DNA of 19,301 nucleotides from Clostridiaceae bacterium (GTDB lineage Bacteria > Bacillota > Clostridia > Clostridiales > Clostridiaceae). The number at the start of each line of letters is the position of its first letter. The first letter of the stretch is position 1. A model generated the notes under the pieces. It did no database searches. It was not told the origin of the DNA and was given only the letters and a program-made list of their open reading frames with translations. Location: the NCBI GenBank assembly GCA_003510765.1, contig DOKV01000001.1:1-19301 (forward strand), in the 5' to 3' direction. The translations under genes and the position numbers were made by a program. Below are positions 1-9,565 of this stretch, in pieces.

Positions 1-2447
1 CCCACATCCATGAGGGTTTCAATCTTCCGATGAATCCTAGGGAGATTCTCAAAGAATCGATAGGCCTCTTCCACGGTCATCTCCAAGATGTCGGAAATAT
101 TTTTCCCTTTGTATTTCACTTCCAAGGTCTCTCGGTTATACCGTTTGCCCTTACACACTTCGCAAGGCACATAGACATCGGATAAAAACTGCATTTCAAT
201 TTTAATAATCCCATCTCCAGAGCAAGCCTCGCAGCGTCCCCCTTTGACATTAAAGGAGAATCTTCCTGGCTTATAGCCCCTTGCTTTCGCTTCTGGAGTA
301 TTGGCATAGAGTTCTCTGATCCGATCAAAAATGCCCGTATAGGTGGCAGGATTGGACCGAGGTGTTCGTCCAATGGGGCTTTGATCAATGTCGATGATTT
401 TATCGATGTACTCAATCCCCGTTACAGCATCATGCTTTCCTGGCAAGATTCGGGCTTTGTTCACCTTACGATGCACAGCTTTGTAGAGAATCTCATTGAC
501 CAAAGTAGACTTCCCAGAACCAGAAACCCCTGTCACTGCAGTGAGCTTTCTTAAAGGAAAGGCTACACTTACATCCTTCAAGTTGTTTTCTCTAGCTCCT
601 TTCACGGTGATCTTCGTCCCATCTCCAGCACGTCTCTCCTCTGGCACATGAATCTTCATCTCTCCCGTGAGGTACTTGGCCGTGATGCTTTTCTTAGAGC
701 GCATCACTTGCTTTACCGTCCCTTTGGCCACCACTTCTCCCCCATGTTCCCCGGCTCCTGGGCCAATGTCCACCACATAATCTGCACTTCTTATGGTGTC
801 TTCATCATGTTCCACCACAATGAGGGTGTTGCCATTGTCCCGTAAAGCTTTCAAGGTTTCGATGAGCTTGTCGTTGTCTCGTTGATGGAGCCCTATGGAA
901 GGTTCATCCAAAATATAAAGGACGCCCATGAGACTAGACCCAATCTGTGTAGCCAGCCTAATACGCTGGGCTTCTCCTCCGGATAAAGTCCCCGCATTTC
1001 TAGCCAAGTTGAGATAATCCAGACCCACATTCACCAAGAAAGAGAGCCTAGCTTCCACTTCTCGTATGATTTGATCCCCGATGATCAGGTCTCTTTCAGA
1101 GGGTTTGTAGCTTTTGATGAATGCCAGTGCTTCCACAATGCTCATGGTGGTAAACTCGTAGATGTTCTTCCCAGACAAGGTCACGGAAAGCACTTCCGGC
1201 TTCAACCTTGCCCCATTACAGGTGGGGCAGGGGTTGCTGCTCATAAACTGCTCAATTTCTCCTTTGATGTAGTCTGAGCTAGATTCCAGATATCGCCTCT
1301 TAAGGTTGTTCACTTCTCCCTCATAGGCGTAGTGATACTCCCCTTTGGCATAGTTTTTGGTATAAAAAACCTTTAATTTCTTTCCTCGGGTGCCATAGAG
1401 CAGGAGGTCCACAATGTTTTCTGGCAGCTCCTCTATGGGCGTATCCAAATCAAAGTCATATTCTTTGGCCATGGCTGTAAGAATACCATAAGTCCAAGAA
1501 TCTTCCTTAAGTCGTCCATCTCCCCAGGAGGCTATGGCGCCTTCTAAGATGCTCTTAGAACGATCTGGAATCACCAGGTCTTCATCTATTTCTAATAGGG
1601 TCCCTAGTCCATCACAATGCTCACATTTCCCGTAAGGGGCATTGAAGGAAAAGAGCCTGGGCTCTAACTCTTCGATCCCAATGTTGTGTTCTGGGCAAGC
1701 AAACTTTTCTGAGAAAACCAGATCTTCTCCCTCCAGTACATTGATGATCACCGTACCTTCTGCCAATCGTAATGCTTGTTCAATGGACTCAGAGAGCCTT
1801 CCTTTGATGTCTTCCCGAATGACCAATCGATCCACCACAGCTTCAATGGAGTGCTTATGGGTCTTTTTCAGTTTCACGTCTTCTTCAGAGATGTCGATGA
1901 TGATTCCATCCACTCTTGCACGCACATACCCTGCTTTTTTGATGGTCTCAAAAACCTTCTCGTGCTCCCCTTTCTTCCCTTTGATTAAAGGGCTGAGCAC
2001 TTGTATCCGGGTCCTCTCTGGCAGTTCCATGACCTTATCCACCATCTGATCCACACTTTGAGAAGAGATTTCTCTGTGGCAAATGGGACAATGAGGCACA
2101 CCTAATCGAGCATATAGTAGTCTCAAATAATCATAGATTTCTGTCACCGTACCCACGGTGGACCGGGGGTTTTTGGATGTGGTCTTTTGATCAATGGCAA
2201 TGGATGGACTTAATCCTTCAATGGATTCCACATCTGGTTTGTCCATTTGCCCTAAAAACTGTCTCGCATAAGAAGACAAAGACTCCACATACCGCCTTTG
2301 CCCTTCTGCATAGAGGGTATCAAAGGCCAAGGAAGATTTTCCTGAGCCTGATAGCCCTGTAAGAACCACCAGCTTATCCCTGGGGATCTCCAAGCTGATG
2401 TTCTTGAGATTATTCACTTTTGCACCTTTGATGACTATATTTTTCAT
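1..2447 (-). CDS. uvrA: UvrA excinuclease ABC subunit A, 3' end cut by window edge
   Basis: UvrA is the ATP-driven damage sensor of nucleotide excision repair and loads UvrB on damaged DNA. The frame is open from ATG 2447 to the left edge, giving 815 codons. UvrA proteins are usually about 940-960 residues, so roughly the last 130 residues, including the second ABC signature and Walker B, lie outside. Visible elements are the first Walker A GLSGSGKS (residues 31-38), the first signature [12 protein letters not shown] (near 490), the second Walker [10 protein letters not shown] (near 640) and the second zinc module CEAC...CEVC with 19 residues between the pairs. The first zinc module reads CPEH...CEHC, so a His appears to replace one Cys, as I recall from other Firmicute UvrA. 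SD AGGAG lies 5 nt before the ATG. uvrB ends 26 bp upstream on the same strand, so the two form a uvrBA operon. The identification is certain. Confidence 0.98.
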   Translation of the reverse strand, partial: MKNIVIKGAKVNNLKNISLEIPRDKLVVLTGLSGSGKSSLAFDTLYAEGQRRYVESLSSYARQFLGQMDKPDVESIEGLSPSIAIDQKTTSKNPRSTVGTVTEIYDYLRLLYARLGVPHCPICHREISSQSVDQMVDKVMELPERTRIQVLSPLIKGKKGEHEKVFETIKKAGYVRARVDGIIIDISEEDVKLKKTHKHSIEAVVDRLVIREDIKGRLSESIEQALRLAEGTVIINVLEGEDLVFSEKFACPEHNIGIEELEPRLFSFNAPYGKCEHCDGLGTLLEIDEDLVIPDRSKSILEGAIASWGDGRLKEDSWTYGILTAMAKEYDFDLDTPIEELPENIVDLLLYGTRGKKLKVFYTKNYAKGEYHYAYEGEVNNLKRRYLESSSDYIKGEIEQFMSSNPCPTCNGARLKPEVLSVTLSGKNIYEFTTMSIVEALAFIKSYKPSERDLIIGDQIIREVEARLSFLVNVGLDYLNLARNAGTLSGGEAQRIRLATQIGSSLMGVLYILDEPSIGLHQRDNDKLIETLKALRDNGNTLIVVEHDEDTIRSADYVVDIGPGAGEHGGEVVAKGTVKQVMRSKKSITAKYLTGEMKIHVPEERRAGDGTKITVKGARENNLKDVSVAFPLRKLTAVTGVSGSGKSTLVNEILYKAVHRKVNKARILPGKHDAVTGIEYIDKIIDIDQSPIGRTPRSNPATYTGIFDRIRELYANTPEAKARGYKPGRFSFNVKGGRCEACSGDGIIKIEMQFLSDVYVPCEVCKGKRYNRETLEVKYKGKNISDILEMTVEEAYRFFENLPRIHRKIETLMDV

Positions 2448-2473
2448 AATTTCTCCTGATTCAATCGCTATGG

Positions 2474-4471
2474 CTATCCCTTACGATTCCTTATGAGTTC
2501 TTTTTTCAGTTTGCCAATTTCATCTCGAATATAGGCGGCCTTCTCAAACTCCAGTTCTCTGGAGGCCTTATACATATCCATTTCCAACTTCTTGATGAGT
2601 TTTTCCAAATTCTCTTTATTATACTGCACCGCATCTTCCATGGACTCAAATTCTTTCACCTCATCCACCACCTGTGATATTTCCAAGACATTTCGGATTT
2701 CCTTTTTGATGGTGGTGGGCGTAATGTTGTGCTCCTGATTGTAAGCTTCTTGAAGGGTCCTTCTTCGCTCCGTCTCTTTCATAGCCCGTTCCATGGATCC
2801 TGTGATGCGATCTGCATAAAGGATGACTTTACTCTCACTGTTACGCGCAGCACGACCAATGGTCTGGATGAGTGAAGTCTCTGAGCGTAGAAACCCTTCC
2901 TTATCTGCATCCAAAATAGCCACCAAAGCCACTTCAGGAATGTCTAAACCTTCTCTTAACAGATTGATCCCCACCAGCACATCCACCTCACCCAGTCTTA
3001 GATCCCGAATGATGCGCATCCGTTCCATGGTATCGATGTCGGAGTGCATGTAGGTAATTTTCAGTTCTAGATCCTGAAAATATTTGGTCAAATCCTCGGC
3101 CATACGCTTGGTTAATGTGGTGATGAGCACACGAAACCCTTTGGCAATGGTCTTTTGAATCTCATGATACAGATCATCAATTTGTCCCTCCACGGGATGG
3201 ATAAGCACTTCTGGGTCCATAAGACCTGTGGGCCTGATGATCTGCTCTGCGGTGATGGCAGAGTGTTCCTTCTCATATTTTGACGGTGTGGCAGACACAA
3301 AGAGTACTTGATGGATTTTCTCTTCAAATTCTTCAAACTTCAAAGGTCGATTATCATAGGCTGAAGGCAATCGAAATCCATAGTCCACAAGGCTTTGTTT
3401 TCTGGAACGATCTCCTGCATACATAGCCCTGAGTTGAGGCAGGGTCACATGGCTTTCATCGATGAAGATGAGAAAGTCCTCCGGAAAGTAATCTAGTAAT
3501 GTTTTCGGAGGCGTATTGGGCGCTCGGCCATCTAGTATTCTGGAGTAATTCTCAATGCCTGAGCAGTAACCCATCTCCAGCATCATTTCAATATCAAAGT
3601 TCGTCCTTTGACGAAGTCTTTGGGCCTCTAAGAGTTTGTCTTGACTGTTGAGCTCTCTTACACGGCTTTCCATCTCTTCTTCAATCTGAGTGATGGCCCT
3701 GGTGAGGTTCTCATAAGAAGTGGCAAAGTGAGAGGCTGGGAAAAACACTGTATGAGAAAGCTCTGAGAGAATTTCTCCTGTGAGCACATCAAATTCACGA
3801 ATGCGTTCAATTTCATCGCCAAAGAACTCAATACGGATCCCCCTACTGGACTCATTGGCAGGAATGACATCTAATAAATCTCCCCGGACCCGAAAGGATC
3901 CTCTGGCAAAATCTATGTCATTGCGCTCATATTGAATCTCCACCAGCTTTCTGATGATGTCATCTCGATCTTTGATCATCCCAGGGCGCAAAGAGATGGA
4001 AAGATTCTTATATTCATCTGGATTACCCAACCCATAAATACAGGATACCGACGCCACAATAATCACATCTCGGCGCTCAAAAAGCGCTGAAGTGGCAGAG
4101 TGACGAAGTTTATCTATTTCCTCGTTGATGGAGGAATCTTTTTCAATATAGGTGTCCGTTTGGGCTACATAAGCTTCTGGTTGATAGTAATCATAGTAGG
4201 AGACAAAATACTCCACGGCGCTATCAGGAAAGAACTCCCGAAACTCCGAGGTGAGCTGGGCTGCCAACGTCTTATTGTGGGCCAAAACCAATGTTGGCCG
4301 TTGCGTTCTTTCAATGATGTTGGCCATGGTAAAGGTCTTTCCTGAACCCGTGACCCCCAAAAGGGTTTGCCCTTTGTTGCCTTTTTCAATGGAGGCTACC
4401 AATTTATTTATGGCTTCTGGTTGATCTCCCGTGGGTTGATAAGCTGATGCTATTTTAAACGTTCCTTCCAC
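2474..4471 (-). CDS. uvrB: UvrB excinuclease ABC subunit B
   Basis: UvrB is the helicase-like core of nucleotide excision repair; it receives damaged DNA from UvrA and positions UvrC for incision. The 665 residues match the family length (about 660-675). Visible parts are Walker A GVTGSGKT (39-46), the Tyr-rich beta-hairpin around residues 92-115 that contains [11 protein letters not shown], the DEAD-type box IDESH (near 337), helicase motif VI in QTIGRAARN, and the C-terminal UVR motif in the last 40 residues that contacts UvrC. The start codon is GTG, with SD AGAGGTG 7 nt upstream. It is the first gene of uvrBA, transcribed from a promoter with a LexA-like box. No abnormality was seen. Confidence 0.99.
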   Translation of the reverse strand: MEGTFKIASAYQPTGDQPEAINKLVASIEKGNKGQTLLGVTGSGKTFTMANIIERTQRPTLVLAHNKTLAAQLTSEFREFFPDSAVEYFVSYYDYYQPEAYVAQTDTYIEKDSSINEEIDKLRHSATSALFERRDVIIVASVSCIYGLGNPDEYKNLSISLRPGMIKDRDDIIRKLVEIQYERNDIDFARGSFRVRGDLLDVIPANESSRGIRIEFFGDEIERIREFDVLTGEILSELSHTVFFPASHFATSYENLTRAITQIEEEMESRVRELNSQDKLLEAQRLRQRTNFDIEMMLEMGYCSGIENYSRILDGRAPNTPPKTLLDYFPEDFLIFIDESHVTLPQLRAMYAGDRSRKQSLVDYGFRLPSAYDNRPLKFEEFEEKIHQVLFVSATPSKYEKEHSAITAEQIIRPTGLMDPEVLIHPVEGQIDDLYHEIQKTIAKGFRVLITTLTKRMAEDLTKYFQDLELKITYMHSDIDTMERMRIIRDLRLGEVDVLVGINLLREGLDIPEVALVAILDADKEGFLRSETSLIQTIGRAARNSESKVILYADRITGSMERAMKETERRRTLQEAYNQEHNITPTTIKKEIRNVLEISQVVDEVKEFESMEDAVQYNKENLEKLIKKLEMDMYKASRELEFEKAAYIRDEIGKLKKELIRNRKG

Positions 4472-4501
4472 TTTTTGTCACCTCTTCTCTTCTATCTATC
4501 C

Positions 4502-4537
4502 ATTATACACTTCTCCACTAAAATAGTACATATGTTC
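4502..4537 (-). promoter_or_regulatory. uvrBA promoter with LexA (SOS) box
   Basis: On the minus strand a perfect -10 TATAAT (4507-4502) lies 30 bp upstream of the uvrB GTG. Upstream at 4537-4526 is GAACATATGTAC, one mismatch from the Gram-positive LexA/DinR core GAAC-N4-GTTC, with the central four bases fitting the RNRY preference. The box covers the position of the -35 (TGTACT, 17 bp from the -10), where a repressor would block polymerase. uvrB is a known SOS gene in Bacillus. LexA control here is inferred. Confidence 0.65.
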
Positions 4538-4559
4538 ACTTATTGTTTACAGCACTACT

Positions 4560-5687
4560 TTAGGAACTTTCTGCTTTCATTTTGAAAAACTCCCCACTGG
4601 GAGGCACCACCAAAATCCCTGTGCTGGTGCCTGGTTTGATGAGAAATGAAAGCTCTTTTGCCTGGCCATCTTCTCCTCGCGCTTTTAAGGACACCGGCCG
4701 CTCATAAGACAAGGTCCCCAGAAAAGCCACCACACTTTTGTAGGTAGGTTTTCTGCCATCCACTTCCACAAGGCGATCTCCCGATCGAAGACCTTCTTCA
4801 TAAGCCTTGCTTTTGGTGTGTACTTCTAAAACCACAATTTCCTCTTCAGTAGAAATGAAATAGGGCTTTCGCCTGCGCTCAAGAAGTCTATATACCCCTT
4901 TTTCTAGAAACAAAATCATGGGCACCAAGGGGAGTAAAAGATAAGTCCACTCCATGAAAAAGCTTACAACATAAGCCGACAGTAATACCAGGCTCCCCAC
5001 AAGGATTTTCAATCCACTAAACACTTGAAGGCTTTGCTTCTTCGAAAAAGTCATCACCGTTTCACGAAGGGAAAAGAACTGAAACAAAGGCAAGAAAAAC
5101 AACGCTCTGCCCAAAATGGTCCCGGCAGTGGCATAAAACCCCAGGACTCCTGGGAGCATAAAGCTCTTCTTCACTTGGAACCCTCCCCGGATCTCTTGAT
5201 CCCTGGAAAGGATCACCGGCAAGTACCCCTTTTCTCCCTCTAGGAGAATAAGGAGCCCTTGAACCATCAAGGAGATGCCCACCAGTAAATACATGTGAAT
5301 GAGATCAAGGGAAGACAATAAATTCTCTTGGAGTAAATACTTCAGTAGAAATACCCCCACAATATGGATGCCCAAATTCACATACCTAGAAAATCTGGAT
5401 AAGGCAAATACCGTGAGCATGAATATGATCTGTACCTCCAGATAGGCATAAAACCCAATGTGGAACACACCGGCTAAAATACTGATTAGCGCGCCTCCCA
5501 AAATTCCCCACATCAAACGATAGAAAGTGAAAACTAGGGGAGAGCTTTCACCATCCCCTAGCACTAGTTTTCTTAATGATGCTTCCTTGGTCTCTTCCAC
5601 ATAAAAAACCACGGAAACCATGAGGAGAATAAGCATTTGGGGAGAAGCAAACATTTTGATGAATCCTAAAAGGATTTCTTCATACAT
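4560..5687 (-). CDS. MinJ-like multi-pass membrane protein with C-terminal PDZ domain
   Basis: The protein has 375 residues. The first about 270 are hydrophobic and contain roughly seven to eight membrane segments (for example around 15-30, 55-78, 82-96, 106-120, 132-150, 175-200 and 226-270). They are followed by a cytoplasmic PDZ domain (about 285-360) with the typical AYEEGLRSGDRLVEVDG core. This is the layout and approximate size of B. subtilis MinJ (about 397 residues), which bridges DivIVA and MinD at the division site and poles. The place between a carboxy-terminal protease and uvrB also matches B. subtilis. ATG has SD AGAGGA about 6 nt upstream and follows the protease stop by 21 bp, so they are cotranscribed. 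Equivalence to MinJ rests on architecture and synteny; it could be another PDZ membrane adaptor. No protease active site was seen. Confidence 0.7.
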   Translation of the reverse strand: MYEEILLGFIKMFASPQMLILLMVSVVFYVEETKEASLRKLVLGDGESSPLVFTFYRLMWGILGGALISILAGVFHIGFYAYLEVQIIFMLTVFALSRFSRYVNLGIHIVGVFLLKYLLQENLLSSLDLIHMYLLVGISLMVQGLLILLEGEKGYLPVILSRDQEIRGGFQVKKSFMLPGVLGFYATAGTILGRALFFLPLFQFFSLRETVMTFSKKQSLQVFSGLKILVGSLVLLSAYVVSFFMEWTYLLLPLVPMILFLEKGVYRLLERRRKPYFISTEEEIVVLEVHTKSKAYEEGLRSGDRLVEVDGRKPTYKSVVAFLGTLSYERPVSLKARGEDGQAKELSFLIKPGTSTGILVVPPSGEFFKMKAESS

Positions 5688-5708
5688 ACTTCGTCCTCTT
5701 TCTATTCT

Positions 5709-6911
5709 CTAATTTTTACCACGAAGAATGTCCACCGCTTTTTGAAGCTGAGCGTCATTCTCAAAGGTCAGTGGAGACTCCACATCCTCTGCCAAGGAAA
5801 CCACCACATCAGGCACAATGCCTTCTCCATGGATATTCACCCCTAGGGGAGAATAATAGGAGGACACAGTGACTTTCACTCCTTCTTTGTTTCCTACATT
5901 AAAGACCATCTGAACAATGCCCTTGCCAAAGGATTTCTGTCCCACAATGGTTGCTGCATCATAATCTTTAAGGGCACCAGCCACTACTTCTGAAGCAGAA
6001 GCACTTCCCTCATCTAAAAGCACCACCAAAGGTTCGCCTAGGAAGGAACCTCCTCTGGATAGATACTCTTTCTTTTGTTCAAATCGATCCAAGGTATACA
6101 ACACGGTTTCCCCTTTATCCACAAATAAGGAGACTACATCCACCGCTTCATCCAAATACCCCCCAGGATTTCCTCGTAGATCTAGCACAAATCCTTTTGC
6201 GCCTTGGTCTCTCAACTCTTCCATGGCTTCTTTCACTTGCTTGGCGGTACCCGAGGTGAACTGTAGCATGGTCACATGCCCAATGTCTCCATCCACCATT
6301 TCACTGGTGACATTGACTAAGGTTATGCTGGCTCGAACAATGGTCACATCCTTTTCAACGCCATCTCGAAGAATGGTCAGCTTCACCGCTTCTCCCTCTT
6401 CTCCTTTAATGACAGAAACAGCTTTGTCCATCTCTGTACCCTTATATTCTACGCCTTCCACCTTGATGATGAAATCTCCTGCACGAAGACCTGCTTCATA
6501 GGCAGGGGTTCCTTCAAAAGGCGTGATGATGACGATCTTGTCTTCTTTCACGCCCACCATGACACCTATTCCTACATAGTTCCCTTGGCCATCACTGAGG
6601 AAATCAGCATACTCCTCTTGATTGAAAAACACGGTGTAAGGATCCCCTACGGCATTTACCATGCCTCGGATGGCACCTTCTAAAAGCACTTCTTGGTCCA
6701 CAGCTTGATAATACTGTGTGTTGATGACTTCTCTTACCTGAAACAGCTTATCAAAAGAAGGATCCTCTGAGGATCCAGCACCCGGGATCACCGAAGGGGC
6801 ATTTAAAGATCCGTAAATGGACCCTCCAAAAAAGGACCCCATGGCCACCACCAAGAGCAGCAAAAACACAATGAATTTATTGGCCCCTCTTTTTCTTTCT
6901 TCCTCATACAT
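5709..6911 (-). CDS. S41-family carboxy-terminal processing protease (CtpA/CtpB-like)
   Basis: This is a membrane-anchored serine protease that cleaves substrates near their C-termini, acting outside the membrane. In 400 residues it shows an N-terminal TM anchor (about 12-35), an S41 N-terminal cap, a PDZ domain (about 95-180, with AYEAGLRAGDFIIKVEG) and the S41 core. The catalytic Ser lies in GSASASE, with Lys in SFGKG 25 residues later and Gln 4 further on. That spacing equals the Ser-Lys-Gln triad reported for B. subtilis CtpB. An in-frame ATG at 6962 would overlap ftsX by 8 bp. I chose ATG 6911 because GGAGGAGG lies just upstream and the protein then begins next to its TM anchor. It lies between ftsX and the PDZ membrane protein. 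Many S41 enzymes act on envelope or sporulation regulators; the substrate is unknown. Confidence 0.93.
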   Translation of the reverse strand: MYEEERKRGANKFIVFLLLLVVAMGSFFGGSIYGSLNAPSVIPGAGSSEDPSFDKLFQVREVINTQYYQAVDQEVLLEGAIRGMVNAVGDPYTVFFNQEEYADFLSDGQGNYVGIGVMVGVKEDKIVIITPFEGTPAYEAGLRAGDFIIKVEGVEYKGTEMDKAVSVIKGEEGEAVKLTILRDGVEKDVTIVRASITLVNVTSEMVDGDIGHVTMLQFTSGTAKQVKEAMEELRDQGAKGFVLDLRGNPGGYLDEAVDVVSLFVDKGETVLYTLDRFEQKKEYLSRGGSFLGEPLVVLLDEGSASASEVVAGALKDYDAATIVGQKSFGKGIVQMVFNVGNKEGVKVTVSSYYSPLGVNIHGEGIVPDVVVSLAEDVESPLTFENDAQLQKAVDILRGKN

Positions 6912-6954
6912 GATGTTTCCTCCTCCTAAAGCATGCTCAATAACGATGGTTTCA

Positions 6955-7839
6955 TTATACATCCAGGAAGCGTTTTAGTGCAATAAAACTTCCTAATGCA
7001 CCGATGACGATGCCCGTGATGCCAAATTGCCATGAGAAGCTGCTTAAGATTTGGTCCGGTGTCACCAGCTCTGCATAAAACAAACTCTGGGTAATATCTG
7101 CATAAATTAGCTGATAGGAAAAATAGACCACAGCCACAGAAATCACGCCACCAATGAGACCCATGATCATCCCTTCAATGAGGAAGGGCCATCTGATGAA
7201 CCAATCTGTGGCACCCACAAATTTCATAATGCCGATTTCTCGACGTCTTGCATAAACGGTGAGTTTGATGGTATTGGAAATGAGGAACAAGGAGACCAGG
7301 ACCAAGATCACAAAGATTACTACACCCATGGTACGGATGATTTTGGCTAGTCCAATGATGCGTTCCACGGTTTCTCGTTCATTGCCCACATCTTCCACGC
7401 CACGAACATTATCTAGAGCATTTTCCACTCTCATGGCCGCTTCAGGCTCCAAAAGGCTCACCACATAAGAGTTTGGTAAAGGATTTCTGTCTTCAGAGAA
7501 CCCTGCTAAAATGGCGTTGTCCTCCCCTAGTCTTTCTTTAAACTGCTCAAAAGCCTCTTCTTTGGACTCATAAACCACTTCCCGAACCCCTTCCACAGAA
7601 CCCAAAATGGTTTCTATGTTGTTTCGCTCAGCGGTGGTAATTTGGTCTATCAAATAGACCTTAATCTCTACTTTAGACTCCACAGATTCCACACCCATGT
7701 TGATGGTCTGGGCCACCAACAAAAACACACCAAAGATAAAGAGTGTAGCCGCCACCGTAATGACACTGGCCACAGTGATGGTTTTATTTCTTTTCAAACT
7801 TTTTAGTGCATCAAAAACAAACATCCTAATTTTCTGCAT
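6955..7839 (-). CDS. ftsX: FtsX, permease-like subunit of the FtsEX cell-wall hydrolase regulator
   Basis: FtsX forms the membrane half of FtsEX, which couples ATP hydrolysis to activation of peptidoglycan hydrolases at growth and division sites. The 294 residues match the family (B. subtilis about 296). TM1 lies near 20-43, followed by a large extracellular loop of about 120 residues, where partner proteins bind, and then TM2-TM4 near 165-190, 220-245 and 268-288 (the FtsX fold). The open frame extends to 7935, but I place the start at ATG 7839. It gives the usual N-terminus just before the basic LKSLKRN stretch and overlaps the ftsE stop by 14 bp, implying translational coupling. A weak AGGGTAGG lies about 10 nt upstream. 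ATG 7824 is an alternative without SD. Confidence 0.93.
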   Translation of the reverse strand: MQKIRMFVFDALKSLKRNKTITVASVITVAATLFIFGVFLLVAQTINMGVESVESKVEIKVYLIDQITTAERNNIETILGSVEGVREVVYESKEEAFEQFKERLGEDNAILAGFSEDRNPLPNSYVVSLLEPEAAMRVENALDNVRGVEDVGNERETVERIIGLAKIIRTMGVVIFVILVLVSLFLISNTIKLTVYARRREIGIMKFVGATDWFIRWPFLIEGMIMGLIGGVISVAVVYFSYQLIYADITQSLFYAELVTPDQILSSFSWQFGITGIVIGALGSFIALKRFLDV

Positions 7840-8518
7840 CAAACTCGTACCTACCCTTCTTTTCATCTCGAACGATTCTGCCCTTTTCCAGCGCAATAAC
7901 CCTTCTCTTACTTGAATCCACAATATCCTTGGCATGGGTAGCCATGAGAACGGTGGTGCCTGCTTTGTTGATGTCCATAATGAGCCTCATGATATCTTTG
8001 GCCGTTTCTGGATCAAGGTTTCCTGTGGGCTCATCTGCAATAAGTATCGTTGGGTTGTTGGTAATGGCTCTTGCCAAAGATACCCTTTGCTGCTCTCCAC
8101 CGGAAAGCTCATTGGGGAAACTTTTTGAACGATCTGACAATCCTACCAAAGCCAGTACCATGGGGACCCTTCGCCTTATTTCTTTAGGCGTGGCATCGAT
8201 CACTCGCATGGCAAAGGCTACATTCTCATAGACATTCAGATTGGGGATCAATCGGTAATCTTGAAACACCATACCAATCTTCCGTCGATAATACGGCACA
8301 TCCTTCCGGGTGATTCCTCTTAAACTTTTGTTCCCCACGATGATTTCTCCCATGGTAGGATCCACTTCTTTCAACAGCATTTTGATAAAGGTAGACTTTC
8401 CAGCGCCACTGGGGCCCACCAAAAACACAAATTCTCCGGGTTCAATTTTGATACTGATGTCATTTAAGGCCACCACTTGATTGTCATATTTTTTCGTCAC
8501 ATTTTTAAATTCAATCAT
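7826..8518 (-). CDS. ftsE: FtsE, ATP-binding subunit of FtsEX
   Basis: This is a cytoplasmic ABC ATPase that drives FtsX. The 230 residues match FtsE length (228 in B. subtilis). Walker A GPSGAGKS lies at 35-42, followed by the Q-loop in MVFQDYRLIPN, signature LSGGEQQRVSLARA and Walker B ILIADEPTGNLD, which carries the FtsE/LolD-like GNLD ending. The open frame begins at 8614, but that extension would be translated from leader-hairpin sequence. ATG 8518 has SD GGGAG 7 nt upstream and gives the canonical MIEFKNVTKKY start. It is the first gene of ftsE-ftsX-ctp-minJ-like, preceded by a promoter and a terminator-like hairpin. Confidence 0.97.
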   Translation of the reverse strand: MIEFKNVTKKYDNQVVALNDISIKIEPGEFVFLVGPSGAGKSTFIKMLLKEVDPTMGEIIVGNKSLRGITRKDVPYYRRKIGMVFQDYRLIPNLNVYENVAFAMRVIDATPKEIRRRVPMVLALVGLSDRSKSFPNELSGGEQQRVSLARAITNNPTILIADEPTGNLDPETAKDIMRLIMDINKAGTTVLMATHAKDIVDSSKRRVIALEKGRIVRDEKKGRYEFDAEN

Positions 8519-8556
8519 CTTACATCTCCCACTTGTCTTCCCCCGGGAACTTCTAT

Positions 8557-8614
8557 AAAAAAAGTGCCTCGGGAAAGTTCTTCTGTGAGTCCACAGCACC
8601 CTTTCTCTAGGCAC
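8557..8614 (-). terminator. Terminator-like hairpin in the ftsE leader (possible attenuator)
   Basis: Read on the minus strand, GTGCCT (8614-8609) pairs with AGGCAC (8569-8564). Inside are GAAAG/CTTTC and then CTGTG-GACT-CACAG, separated by small internal loops, and seven T follow directly (8563-8557). It lies between the predicted ftsE promoter (-10 at 8636-8631) and the ftsE start at 8518. It therefore either attenuates ftsEX transcription or is the main terminator for read-through from the yitT genes upstream. Confidence 0.6.
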
Positions 8615-8622
8615 GTTCTAGG

Positions 8623-8660
8623 TCTTCACAAGTATACATTATTCCATAATCATGTGAAGA
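8623..8660 (-). promoter_or_regulatory. ftsE promoter spanned by an inverted repeat
   Basis: On the minus strand TTCACA (8658-8653) and TATACT (8636-8631) are separated by 16 bp, a good sigma-A-type promoter reading toward ftsE. An 8-bp perfect inverted repeat, TCTTCACA (8660-8653) and TGTGAAGA (8630-8623), covers the -35 box and the expected start-site region. This is an arrangement typical of a repressor operator or of a structured 5' end. No regulator can be named. Confidence 0.5.
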
Positions 8661-8673
8661 TTTTATGAAGAAT

Positions 8674-8697
8674 CCCAAGGCACTAAAACAACTTGGG
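8674..8697 (-). terminator. Weak hairpin after the second yitT gene
   Basis: CCCAAG (8697-8692) and CTTGGG (8679-8674) form a 6-bp stem with a 12-nt loop just after the stop codon at 8702. Only a poor T-tract (ATTCTTC) follows, so termination here would be inefficient. Confidence 0.3.
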
Positions 8698-8701
8698 GCA
8701 C

Positions 8702-9565
8702 TTATGATTTCAAGTCCATGAACCCCTCTCCCAGTACTTCATGGACTTCATTAACAGAAATGAAGGCTCTGGGGTCAATTTCTTTGATGAACCCTCTTAA
8801 CCGAATGTACTCTCTTCGACTTAAAATCACATACAAAATCTGAATATCTTCAGAGGTATAGCCCCCATATCCGTTTAAAACGGTACAAGATTTATCCATT
8901 TCTGTAATGATAAAGTCGATGATTTCTTTTTCTCTTCTACTGATGATCATCAGTTCTTTGGAGGTGTTAAACCCTAAAATCAATCGATCAATGAGTGTCC
9001 CATTGATGACAATGGCTAAGAGGGCATAAAGGCCCGCCGTAATCCCAAAGGTGGCCAAGCTGGTGAGCCCGATGAGGAAATCCACTGCCAACAGGGCCTT
9101 ACCAATATCCATATGGATGTATTTGTTCAAAATTTTGGCCAGGATGTCTGTGCCTCCTGTGGAAGCGCCATAGTTGAAGACCATGGCCATACCAATCCCA
9201 ATGACAAAGGTCCCTACAGCTGCATTGATGAATAAATCCTCTGACAACACTTGTGGCGGGAAGAAGGTTTCCATGGTCCACATGATGAAGGATAATCCAA
9301 AGGATGCATAGAGCGTTTTGGCGCCGAAGCCACCTCCCACGGTGAAAAAAGCAATGGTGAACAAAATCACATTAAGAATCAAAATGATGGCACCCACAGG
9401 GACCATGGGCAGAAAATGGTTGATGATGATTCCAAGGCCCGATACCCCTCCTGCGGCGATGTTGTTGGGAATATGAAAATACTCAAGGCCAAAGGCCACC
9501 AAGAAAACCCCCAAGGAAATCATGACAAAATCTTTTAAACTAAAGCCTTTCAATATCTTTTTCAA
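8702..9565 (-). CDS. YitT family membrane protein (second of tandem pair)
   Basis: This is a 287-residue integral membrane protein. It has an N-terminal YitT membrane domain of about five hydrophobic segments (to about residue 200) and a C-terminal soluble DUF2179-type domain with the repeated ILYVILSRREY pattern. Family signatures PNNIAAGGVSGLG and ASTGGTDILAKILNKY are clear. The biochemical role of YitT proteins is not established; transport has been suggested. I place the start at TTG 9565, which has a perfect AGGAGGG ending 5 nt upstream. The open frame to 9589 lacks an SD. The gene overlaps the 3' end of the preceding paralogue by 26 bp, so translational coupling is likely. It is the last gene of acpS-nnr-alr-yitT-yitT. 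Confidence 0.92.
   Translation of the reverse strand: MKKILKGFSLKDFVMISLGVFLVAFGLEYFHIPNNIAAGGVSGLGIIINHFLPMVPVGAIILILNVILFTIAFFTVGGGFGAKTLYASFGLSFIMWTMETFFPPQVLSEDLFINAAVGTFVIGIGMAMVFNYGASTGGTDILAKILNKYIHMDIGKALLAVDFLIGLTSLATFGITAGLYALLAIVINGTLIDRLILGFNTSKELMIISRREKEIIDFIITEMDKSCTVLNGYGGYTSEDIQILYVILSRREYIRLRGFIKEIDPRAFISVNEVHEVLGEGFMDLKS

Noticed and set aside
1642..2049. Plus-strand frame of 135 codons and similar frames over uvrA, uvrB and ctp
   Set aside because: They are complementary to well-conserved coding sequence and have low-complexity Ser/Met/Thr-rich products. They are shadows.
6912..6962. N-terminal extension of the S41 protease from 6962
   Set aside because: There is no good SD, it overlaps ftsX, and the GGAGGAGG just before 6911 decides for the shorter protein.
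8519..8614. N-terminal extension of FtsE to 8614
   Set aside because: It would be encoded by the leader hairpin and its T-tract; the canonical FtsE start with SD is at 8518.
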